Shown piece by piece: positions 26,933-34,121 of a stretch of 64,000 bases of DNA. This DNA comes from Hyphomonas sp. (GTDB lineage Bacteria > Pseudomonadota > Alphaproteobacteria > Caulobacterales > Hyphomonadaceae). Positions within the stretch are counted from its first letter, which is position 1. Every line of letters begins with the position of its first letter. Under the pieces are notes generated by a model. The model saw only the letters and a program-made list of their open reading frames with translations, searched no databases and had not been told where the DNA came from. The position numbers and the translations under genes are program-made. Where the stretch lies: positions 1,488,001-1,552,000 of the forward strand of contig NZ_CP051230.1 of assembly GCF_017792385.1 (NCBI RefSeq), read 5' to 3'.

Positions 26933-27654
26933 CGCCCCCGATCATCGTGACGCGCGCAGAGCCCGGCGCGTCCGACACCAGGGCCCGACTCAAGGAACTG
27001 GGCCTGACCGCCATCGCGGCGCCCATGCTGCACCTGAAAGCACTGGATGTGCCGCCGCCGGACCTGACCGGCATCCACAATCTGGTCTTTACCAGTGCAA
27101 ACGGGGTCCATCACTTTGTGGCGGCAAATGGCGGCATCACCGAACAGGTGGCAGACCTGACAGTCTGGTGCGTCGGGCCGGCCACGACCGAGGCGGCGCA
27201 CGAAGCGGGATTCCAGCGGATCGTAGCGGGCGACGGCAATGCAGATGATCTCGCCGCACAGATCCTGTCTGCGCCCGAAACCGCTGGCGGGTTCCTGCAT
27301 GTCGCCAATTCCGCCGCCGCCGGCAATCTGGTGCGCACACTGCAGGCTGCCGGACGCGATGCACGTTTTCTGGCGCTGTATGAAACCGTACCGGCGACCG
27401 CGCTTCCGGACGCCGCACGGGCGGCGCTGCGATCCGACCAGACTGCGTGGGTCCTCATCCATTCGGCCAAGGCGGCGCAGGCGTTCGCGGCGCTGACAGG
27501 CGATTTGTCGCCGGGCATGTATGGCATTGTTGCGATGTCCGGCGCAGCCGCAGCTCCGCTGGACGGACGCGGCGCGCTCGGTGTCGTCATTGCCGAACGC
27601 CCGAATGAAGACGCCCTGATGGCGGCTGTGCGTGAGGCCTGCAAAGGGCTTTGA
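26926..27654 (+). CDS. hemD: Uroporphyrinogen-III synthase
   Basis: A 242-residue protein that closes hydroxymethylbilane to uroporphyrinogen III. HemD sequences are poorly conserved; here the opening PIIVTRAEPGASDTRARL, the middle LVFTSANGVHHFVA and the C-terminal segment WVLIHSAKAAQAFAAL fit the family. The ATG at 26926 lies inside the last codons of hemC (7-bp overlap). The next gene follows after 59 bp. Confidence 0.92.
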   Translation: MVAPPIIVTRAEPGASDTRARLKELGLTAIAAPMLHLKALDVPPPDLTGIHNLVFTSANGVHHFVAANGGITEQVADLTVWCVGPATTEAAHEAGFQRIVAGDGNADDLAAQILSAPETAGGFLHVANSAAAGNLVRTLQAAGRDARFLALYETVPATALPDAARAALRSDQTAWVLIHSAKAAQAFAALTGDLSPGMYGIVAMSGAAAAPLDGRGALGVVIAERPNEDALMAAVREACKGL

Positions 27655-27713
27655 TCGCTGCTGGACTCTATGCAAATGTGGACAAAACTCGCTCCTGAAG
27701 GGAAGTGCGATTG

Positions 27714-28934
27714 ATGACCGACGATTCCGCGCCGGAAGACGATGTGATCGGCTCCACTGAGCCGATTGACGCGGATTTCGAGCCAGCCCCTGAAGACAGT
27801 TCCGGTACAGGACGCCGCGCATCTGGCGGGCCCGGCTGGCTGGGCGCGCTTGTCCTGTCCCTGTTTGCAGCAGGTTTGGGCGGCATTCTCGGCATGGCTG
27901 GCACGCGGTTCATTGCCGACACGTCCACCAACCCCGGCGCGGTTGGCGCGCGGATCGATGCGCTGCAGGCAGAGCAGGAAGACATCTCGATACGGCTGGC
28001 CCGCGCCCTGCGCGAACAGGGCGGGCTCGATGCCGGCCTGGATACGCTTGCAGAGCAGGTCGAGGCCCTGTCGGCGCGTGAGCCATCCGGTTCCGGTGCG
28101 GACCCATCGGTTGTGGAGGACCTGCGCCGCCGCATCGCCGCCCTGGAATCCATCGACCCCTCCGGCGAAGTGAGCCCGGAAGACCTTTCCCGCGCGGTCG
28201 CCAGCCTGGAATCGCGGCTGGACCGCCTGGCAGGGTCGGTTGAGGCCTTGCAGGAGGCGCCGGAAGGCGTCGCGGTCGAACGCGTCATCGAGATCGAGAC
28301 CCGCCTGGCTGAACTGCGCGATGATCTCAGCCAGGCAAAACTGTCCAGCAGCCGCGACGCCGAAAAGCTGGCCGGACTGATCGAGGGCATGCGTCAGGAT
28401 GAGGCCGATGCCCGCGGCGCTGCCGCGGCCGCGTCGCAAACGGCGGACCTTGCCCGGGCCGTGTCCGCGATCGAGGCCGCTTCGCGCCGTGGCGGCGGAT
28501 TTGCGCCGGAACTGCGCACGCTGCGCACCTTGATGCCGAATGACCCTTCCGTGCGCCAGCTCGGCCCCATCGCAGAAACCGGCGCGCCGGGCATGGCCGA
28601 ACTTCAGGCCGCCTTTGCAACGGCCCGGGCCGAGGCCCGGACCGTACTCGATGCCCGGCCTGCCAACGGGCTCGGCTGGCTGAACCGCACCTTCGGGGAC
28701 GCTGTCAGCGTGCGGCGGGCCGATGGTCAGGATGATGATCCGTCAGCCCTTCTGGACCGGGCCGGAGAGGCCATGGATGCCGGCAATCTGGGTCTGGCCC
28801 TGGAATTGACCGGCCAGCTTGACGGCGCGCCTGCGGACGCCATGTCCGGCTGGACCGAACTGGCAAACCGTCGCATCACATTGGAGGCGGCGCTGGAAGC
28901 CCTGCATGGCCGCCTTCTGGAAGGGAACCCGTAA
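27714..28934 (+). CDS. Mitofilin/Mic60-like inner-membrane protein (COG4223 type)
   Basis: A 406-residue protein with an acidic N-terminal tail, one transmembrane helix (about residues 41-64, WLGALVLSLFAAGLGGILGM), a long coiled-coil-rich periplasmic region (Glu/Arg/Leu heptads, about 78-240) and a C-terminal mitofilin-like domain. Known biology: alphaproteobacterial Mic60 homologues are encoded in the hem operon and shape inner-membrane invaginations with the outer-membrane BAM/TOM-like machinery. Here it lies between hemD and hemY. GAAGGGAAG precedes the ATG at 27714. Confidence 0.85.
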   Translation: MTDDSAPEDDVIGSTEPIDADFEPAPEDSSGTGRRASGGPGWLGALVLSLFAAGLGGILGMAGTRFIADTSTNPGAVGARIDALQAEQEDISIRLARALREQGGLDAGLDTLAEQVEALSAREPSGSGADPSVVEDLRRRIAALESIDPSGEVSPEDLSRAVASLESRLDRLAGSVEALQEAPEGVAVERVIEIETRLAELRDDLSQAKLSSSRDAEKLAGLIEGMRQDEADARGAAAAASQTADLARAVSAIEAASRRGGGFAPELRTLRTLMPNDPSVRQLGPIAETGAPGMAELQAAFATARAEARTVLDARPANGLGWLNRTFGDAVSVRRADGQDDDPSALLDRAGEAMDAGNLGLALELTGQLDGAPADAMSGWTELANRRITLEAALEALHGRLLEGNP

Positions 28935-28940
28935 CCGCCC

Positions 28941-30377
28941 ATGAACCGGATTGTCCTGTTTGTCCTCATCCTGTTGCTGTTCGTCGTGGCAGCGACCTTT
29001 GCCTGGTGGGCGCTGACCCTGCCGGGCGCGGTCACGATCCCCTGGGGCGAACAGGAAATTTCGATCCAGTCCGGCCTTGCCGCCTTCCTGATGCTGGTCC
29101 TTGGCGGCGTGATCGCCTTCTGCTGGTGGATCGTCAGCGGCCTGTTCATCCTGCCCGGCAAGATCGGAAAGTCCCGCCAGGTATCGCGCACGCGCAAGGC
29201 CAATTCCGCCCTGACCGAAGGCCTTCTGGCAGCTGAAGCCGGGGACGCCTCCACCGCGCTGAAACTGGCCCGCAAGGCTGCCAAACATGCCGAGGATGAG
29301 CGGCTGCAATTGCTGCTCGAGGCGCGGGCTGCCGAAGCGGCCGATGACTGGGCCGGCGCCGAGCGGGCCTGGGGCCAGCTGACCCGCCTGCCGGGTGGCC
29401 AGCTGGCCGGCCTGCGCGGCTCGGCCACTGCGGCCGCCGAACGCGGTGACCAGCAGACCGCCGAAGCGCGCGCCCGCGAGGCGCTGGGCGTCAAATCTGC
29501 TGCCGATTGGCCGTTCAACTCGCTGTTCGACCTCCAGGTTTCGCGCGGGGAATGGATGAAGGCGCTGGAAACCCTGTCCATTGGCGAAAAGCGCGGCCTG
29601 ATTTCGGGCGACAGCCTGCGCCGCCGCCGCGCCGTGCTGCACACGGCCCGCGCCGCCGGCCTGCCGCATGACCGGCGGCTGGAGGCGCAGAAGGAACTCG
29701 CCGAAGCCCTGCGCGCCGCCCCGGCTTTTCCACCGGCGGCCTGGCATGGCGCCCGCCAGCTGATGACGGACGGCAAGGCGAAATCCGCCCAGACCGTGCT
29801 GGAGACTGGCTGGAAGGCGCGCCCGCATCCGGCGCTGGCCCAGCTGTCGCGCCGTCTGGTGCCACAGGATGCGCCGGAGAACATCGCCGCACGCCTCAGG
29901 GCGCTGATCCAGGCCAATCCGACCCATCGGGAAAGCCGCATCCTTGAGGCTGAACTGGCGATGGACGCGGCCGACTGGACCGGCGCGATCAAGACGCTGG
30001 CCCTGCTGGTCGAGGAGAACCCGACCGCCCGGCTCTGCCTGCTCATGGAGCGCGCCCTGAAGGGCTATGGCGACACGTCCGAAGCCGATCGCTGGGGCCG
30101 GATGGCCGTTTCGGCCTCGCGCGAGCCGGACTGGTCGGATCTGGATCCTAAGGGTATGGCGTTCGATTTCTCGCAGCGTGACTGGAGCCGGCTTGTCTAT
30201 GCCTTCGGTGATGTCGGGGATCTGGTGCATCCGCGCTATGAATCCTTCGGGCGCGAACTGGAGGCCGGCCGTGTGGTGGCCCTGCCGGCGCCGGGCGAGG
30301 AGGATGACCTCGACACCCCAAAGGCCCCCGATGCGCGCCGTACCCCGCCGCTCGACTATGTGGCGGACGAGGACTAG
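28941..30377 (+). CDS. hemY: HemY-type TPR membrane protein
   Basis: A 478-residue inner-membrane protein. Two transmembrane helices (about residues 3-26 and 43-63) form the HemY_N domain (WALTLPGAVTIPWGEQEI). Repeated Ala-rich TPR-like helices follow in the cytoplasm. Despite its name it is not protoporphyrinogen oxidase of the Bacillus type; proteobacterial HemY is a heme-pathway-associated protein of unclear function. It is 6 bp after the Mic60-like gene and ends the hem cluster. The extreme C-terminus is Asp/Glu/Pro-rich. Confidence 0.88.
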   Translation: MNRIVLFVLILLLFVVAATFAWWALTLPGAVTIPWGEQEISIQSGLAAFLMLVLGGVIAFCWWIVSGLFILPGKIGKSRQVSRTRKANSALTEGLLAAEAGDASTALKLARKAAKHAEDERLQLLLEARAAEAADDWAGAERAWGQLTRLPGGQLAGLRGSATAAAERGDQQTAEARAREALGVKSAADWPFNSLFDLQVSRGEWMKALETLSIGEKRGLISGDSLRRRRAVLHTARAAGLPHDRRLEAQKELAEALRAAPAFPPAAWHGARQLMTDGKAKSAQTVLETGWKARPHPALAQLSRRLVPQDAPENIAARLRALIQANPTHRESRILEAELAMDAADWTGAIKTLALLVEENPTARLCLLMERALKGYGDTSEADRWGRMAVSASREPDWSDLDPKGMAFDFSQRDWSRLVYAFGDVGDLVHPRYESFGRELEAGRVVALPAPGEEDDLDTPKAPDARRTPPLDYVADED

Positions 30378-30429
30378 GACAGCCAACTGCGCCGCACGCC
30401 GCCGACAGCTACAAAAGCGGCTTGCGAAA

Positions 30430-30456
30430 CCCCGCCTCTGCCGGTATGAGGCGGGG
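30430..30456 (+). terminator. Stem-loop after hemY
   Basis: A perfect 9-bp stem (CCCCGCCTC with GAGGCGGGG) with a 9-nt loop lies 52 bp after the hemY stop and 15 bp before the tRNA gene. There is no U-run after it, so it is a weak intrinsic terminator or an mRNA 3' end protector. Confidence 0.5.
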
Positions 30457-30471
30457 CTCATAAATGGATAA

Positions 30472-30547
30472 GCCGCTATAGCTCAGCTGGTAGAGCATCG
30501 CATTCGTAATGCGAGGGTCAGGTGTTCAAGTCACCTTAGCGGCACCA
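30472..30547 (+). tRNA. tRNA-Thr (anticodon CGT), CCA encoded
   Basis: The cloverleaf was traced by hand. Acceptor GCCGCTA (30472-30478) pairs with TAGCGGC (30537-30543). D-arm GCTC/GAGC. Anticodon stem TCGCA/TGCGA encloses loop TTCGTAA with anticodon CGT at 30505-30507. T-arm AGGTG/CACCT. The discriminator is A and CCA is encoded at 30545-30547. It reads the ACG codon. Confidence 0.95.
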
Positions 30548-30573
30548 TTTTCTTCCCGGTTTGTATGACGTTG

Positions 30574-32043
30574 TCAGGCGGTGGTCCGAATTCCGGTCCC
30601 GTCCAGAAAGTCGCGGGCGGTCGACAGGTCCTGTGCGAAACGGTGGCGTTCGGTCCGGGCGCGGGCGGCGTCCGGCAGGCGGAGCAGATAGGCAGGATGG
30701 ATGGTGACGAGCACGGATGATGCGCCGGGAAGGGGCAGGATCCTGCCGCGCACCTCCGACATTTTCACCGAACGGCCCAGAACGCCGCGCGCCGCGCTTG
30801 CTCCCAGTGCGATGATCAGGTCCGGCCGGACCTGCTGGCGCTCCAGGTCGAGCCACCAGCGACAGGCATCGATCTCGCCCGCATTCGGCCGCTGGTGCAT
30901 GCGCCGCTTGCCGCGCGGCGTGAACTTGAAATGCTTCACCGCATTCGTGACATAGGCTGCACTCCGGTCCAGTCCGGCCTGTTCCAGCATCGTGTCGAGC
31001 AATTGCCCCGCGGGGCCCGTGAAGGGCCGCCCCGCAATGTCCTCCTGATCGCCGGGCTGCTCCCCGACAATCATCCATCGCGCAGTGTCAGGCCCTTCGC
31101 CGGGCACGGCCTGCGACGCATCCTGATAGAGCGGACACCGCGTGCAGGCCGAGACGGCCGTGTGCAGATCGGAGAGCGTCTCCAGCGCCGGGGCAGGGGC
31201 CGTACGGGCCGCGCGCTGCCGGGCCAGATGAGTGGCCAGTGGATTTGGCGCCTGCAGAGGCTGGGCCTGCAGGGTCCGGGCGCGCGCCGGCGCGGTCGCG
31301 ATCAGTTCCGGGATCAGTTCGGCTTCCGGCAGATTCTTCCAGTATTTGCGCGGCATTTCCGATGTCATCGCAGAGACTTTCAAACGGGCCGGATTGAAGA
31401 TGGAGCGGAAATAGGCGCGCCATTGGTCCTCCACCGCATCTTCGGCAGGCACATCGGAGCGCTGGCCGCCTTCGCTGAAGCGCAGCGTCTCTCCGTCCCA
31501 CAGGGCCGTCCGGTGCGGGGTCACAATGATCCAGTCCATGTTCGGGAAACGGCGCTGGAAAAAGGGCGCGCTGAGACCAAGCGTGCGATGCGTTGGCTCG
31601 AACCAGGCGGCAAAAGCTTCCCGGCCGTCCGGGCCGGTCCCCGTCGCCCGGAATCGCACGAAGGCATGCGTCTTGTGCACATCGCGCCGGATCGCCTTGT
31701 CGCAGGACATCAGCCAGCCAATGTCGTCATCCGTGACTTGGTCCAGATGAAGCGTGCGGGCCTGCAAACGGAACAGGATGCGGTAGAGCCGCGCGAACCG
31801 TTCCGGGTCCGTATGGCAGATGACGCGGCGGGCAAGGTCAATGAACCGTTTCGGCACCCGCGCGGCAGGGGCGGGCCGGGCGTGGGCGGATGGCTGGAAA
31901 GGCACCGCGGCCAGCAGGTCTCCGGGCGCTCCCCGCAGGCGCCAGTCGACCGTGTCCGGAGTGATCTCTTCGGCCAGCAGTGCCCGGGCGGTCCGCCGCC
32001 AGCCCTCGAAATCCGTCTCGGCGTCCAGTGTGGCGGCGATCAT
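30574..32043 (-). CDS. udgX: DUF4130-UdgX fusion: covalent uracil-DNA binding/glycosylase protein
   Basis: A 489-residue two-domain protein. Residues 1-250 match DUF4130/TIGR03915, a domain of unknown function linked to DNA metabolism. Residues 295-485 are a UDG-superfamily domain of the UdgX type: catalytic GEQPGDQED at 327-335, TNAVKHFK near 366, and the diagnostic loop KRRMH (residues 379-383; KRRIH in the characterised mycobacterial protein) whose His forms a covalent bond to uracil-excised DNA. The Fe-S ligands would be Cys300, Cys303, Cys394 and His371. The ATG overlaps the radical SAM gene stop (ATGA). Confidence 0.93.
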   Translation of the reverse strand: MIAATLDAETDFEGWRRTARALLAEEITPDTVDWRLRGAPGDLLAAVPFQPSAHARPAPAARVPKRFIDLARRVICHTDPERFARLYRILFRLQARTLHLDQVTDDDIGWLMSCDKAIRRDVHKTHAFVRFRATGTGPDGREAFAAWFEPTHRTLGLSAPFFQRRFPNMDWIIVTPHRTALWDGETLRFSEGGQRSDVPAEDAVEDQWRAYFRSIFNPARLKVSAMTSEMPRKYWKNLPEAELIPELIATAPARARTLQAQPLQAPNPLATHLARQRAARTAPAPALETLSDLHTAVSACTRCPLYQDASQAVPGEGPDTARWMIVGEQPGDQEDIAGRPFTGPAGQLLDTMLEQAGLDRSAAYVTNAVKHFKFTPRGKRRMHQRPNAGEIDACRWWLDLERQQVRPDLIIALGASAARGVLGRSVKMSEVRGRILPLPGASSVLVTIHPAYLLRLPDAARARTERHRFAQDLSTARDFLDGTGIRTTA

Positions 32044-33290
32044 GCGAACAGGTCCATCTGTTGGGGCGGCGCCAGGAATCTCTGTTTCAGATCGATGGCG
32101 TCGGTGAGGTGTCCGGGTGACCAGCCCGACGCCGTGACAAAGGGTCTGATCTTTTTCAGGCTGCGAACAATCCGGGCCAGATCATCCAGCGTCAGGCGCG
32201 TATGGCGCCGGGCTGCGATGATGCGTTTGGCAGCGGTCGGGCCAAGGCCCGGAATGCGCAACAATTCCCGATAGCTGGCGCGATTGATATCCATCGGGAA
32301 CAGACCGCGATTCCGCAGGGCCCAGGACAGTTTCGGATCCACATCGAGGTCCAGCATGCCGTTTTCCGCCACCGAGGTGATCTCGTCTGTGGAGAAGCCG
32401 TAGAACCGGAACATCCAGTCAGCCTGGTAGAGCCGGTGTTCCCGAATCAGTGGCGGACGGATCGGAGGCAGATCCGCGCTGGCTTCGGGCACCGGGCTGT
32501 AGGCGGAATAGTACACGCGTTTCAGGCCGTATCCGGCATAGAGTCGGGCCGAAGAGTGCAGGATATCCGCGTCGCTGGACGTGTCTGCTCCGACGATCAT
32601 CTGCGTCGACTGGCCCCCCGGCGCGAAGGCAGGGGGCTTGGCGCGCTTCAGGATCCGGCTGGATCTTGCGTCCGTCACATTGTCGATCTCGTGGCGGATG
32701 TCCGCCATGGCCTTGCGAATGGTCTGGCCGTTTTTTTCAGGGGCATAATGGGTCAGTCCCTGTTCTGAGGGCAGTTCCACATTCACAGACAGCCGGTCGG
32801 CATGCTGCCCGGCCAGCCGGATCAGTTCCGGATCGGCCTCGGCAATCGTCTTCAAATGGATATAGCCGCGAAAGCCGTGATCCTCCCGCAGGCTTCGAGC
32901 GACCTCCAGCAATTGCTCCATCGTATAGTTCGGGGATCGGATGATGCCCGAAGACAGGAACAGGCCCTCGATATAGTTCCGCTTGTAGAAATCGAGCGTC
33001 AGCGAGACGATCTCCGAAACCGAAAACCGCTCGCGCTGCACATTGGATGATGACCGGTTGATGCAGTAGCGGCAATCGAAGATGCAGAAATTCGTCAGCA
33101 GGATCTTCAACAGCGAAATGCAGCGTCCATCCGGGGCATAGGAATGGCAGATGCCCATGCCTTCGGTTGAGCCGATTCCCGGTGTGCCGAGCGCATTGCG
33201 CCGCGCCGATCCAGAGGAGGCGCAGGACGCATCATATTTGGCTGCGTCGGCCAGGATTTCGAGTTTCTGGAGAATGGTTCGTTTCGACAT
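32040..33290 (-). CDS. Putative DNA modification/repair radical SAM protein (TIGR03916 type)
   Basis: A 416-residue radical SAM enzyme. The 4Fe-4S motif CIFDCRYC is at residues 69-76. Other recognisable parts are GICHSYAPDGRCISLLK, SSGIIRSPNYTMEQLL and VNVELPSEQGLTHYAPEKN. A helix-hairpin-helix DNA-binding motif (RIPGLGPTAAKRIIAARR) lies near residue 350. The C-terminus is QQMDLFA, resembling a beta-sliding-clamp binding peptide. It is translationally coupled to the UdgX fusion. The family is known to pair with TIGR03915 proteins; its reaction is not known. Confidence 0.92.
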   Translation of the reverse strand: MSKRTILQKLEILADAAKYDASCASSGSARRNALGTPGIGSTEGMGICHSYAPDGRCISLLKILLTNFCIFDCRYCINRSSSNVQRERFSVSEIVSLTLDFYKRNYIEGLFLSSGIIRSPNYTMEQLLEVARSLREDHGFRGYIHLKTIAEADPELIRLAGQHADRLSVNVELPSEQGLTHYAPEKNGQTIRKAMADIRHEIDNVTDARSSRILKRAKPPAFAPGGQSTQMIVGADTSSDADILHSSARLYAGYGLKRVYYSAYSPVPEASADLPPIRPPLIREHRLYQADWMFRFYGFSTDEITSVAENGMLDLDVDPKLSWALRNRGLFPMDINRASYRELLRIPGLGPTAAKRIIAARRHTRLTLDDLARIVRSLKKIRPFVTASGWSPGHLTDAIDLKQRFLAPPQQMDLFA

Positions 33291-33386
33291 GGACGGCTCC
33301 CTGCATCAGAACATATCAGGAACAACTCATTCGTCACTAACATGGGTCAGTTGGTCGCGCCGGGATGGCGAACGTTGCTCCAGAAC

Positions 33387-33419
33387 GAAAAAAACCCCGG
33401 ACCAGAGGGCCCGGGGTTT
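33387..33419 (-). terminator. Intrinsic terminator of the small barrel-protein gene
   Basis: On the minus strand a 9-bp stem (AAACCCCGG/CCGGGGTTT, 33392-33400 with 33411-33419) with a 10-nt loop runs directly into a T-rich tract made by the A-run at 33387-33394. It lies 24 bp past the stop at 33443. Confidence 0.88.
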
Positions 33420-33442
33420 GAGGGAAATAGGCCGATTGGGGC

Positions 33443-33982
33443 CTAGAATTTGGCGCCGATGCCGATCATGAAGGCGTCGGCTTCGAGGTCTTCGATGTCA
33501 TAGCGGGTATAGTCGCCGCGAATGAACATGCGGTCGGTGACGTCGACCATGCCGCCGAGGCCATAGCCTGCGCCGGTTTCGCTGTCGCTGTCGGTGCCGA
33601 AGCCCGTCACGGAGACTTCTGCTTCGGCCTGCACGATGCCGGCCCGGGCATAGACGCTGGCGCGATCGCCCAGCGGGGCCTGGAGACGGCCATAGGCACC
33701 GATGAGATAGTTCAGGCCAACCGATGCCGTGATGCCGGCCGCCGTCGCTTCCTCGTCCTGGACGCCCACAAGCACCTCGCCTTCAAGGCCGAGATAGGGC
33801 GTTGCATTGTAGCCGAAATGGCCGCCGATTGCGCCCAGATCGAGATCGACCGACCCGTCATCGGTGTCGGCATCGATTCCGATGAAGGAGTAACCGCCGT
33901 CCACATACCAGTCTTGAGCCACAGCCGCCGGAGCGGCCGCAACCATCAGGGATGCAAACAATGCTGGAACCAGTTTTTTCAT
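33443..33982 (-). CDS. Small outer-membrane beta-barrel protein
   Basis: A 179-residue exported protein. The signal peptide MKKLVPALFASLMVAAAPAAVA precedes QDWYVDGGYSFIGID. Eight short amphipathic strands end in FMIGIGAKF, the C-terminal aromatic signal for outer-membrane insertion. The size fits an 8-stranded OmpA/Opa-like barrel. The mature N-terminus matches the larger barrel at 5284-6057, so the two belong to one local paralogue group. A good terminator follows. GGAGAAC precedes the ATG. Confidence 0.86.
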   Translation of the reverse strand: MKKLVPALFASLMVAAAPAAVAQDWYVDGGYSFIGIDADTDDGSVDLDLGAIGGHFGYNATPYLGLEGEVLVGVQDEEATAAGITASVGLNYLIGAYGRLQAPLGDRASVYARAGIVQAEAEVSVTGFGTDSDSETGAGYGLGGMVDVTDRMFIRGDYTRYDIEDLEADAFMIGIGAKF

Positions 33983-34100
33983 TTTGTTCTCCTAGTTTGC
34001 GCTGATGCGCGGCGCGATTGCTCGTCCCGAATTGTGTTCGAATTGGGGAGTATCTCTGGCCAACCAAAGATGGAATCCGGGTGTGGCCCGGCGGCTACAA

Positions 34101-34108
34101 ATGGTTAA
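34101..34108 (-). promoter_or_regulatory. CtrA-type half-site
   Basis: The minus strand reads TTAACCAT, the extended half-site associated with the alphaproteobacterial cell-cycle regulator CtrA. It lies 119 bp upstream of the small barrel-protein ATG and 14 bp after the CHASE2-EAL stop. A second TTAA at the N7 position is not present (TAGC instead). An 8-mer like this is weak evidence. Confidence 0.25.
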
Positions 34109-34121
34109 CGAAACCTGAGCT

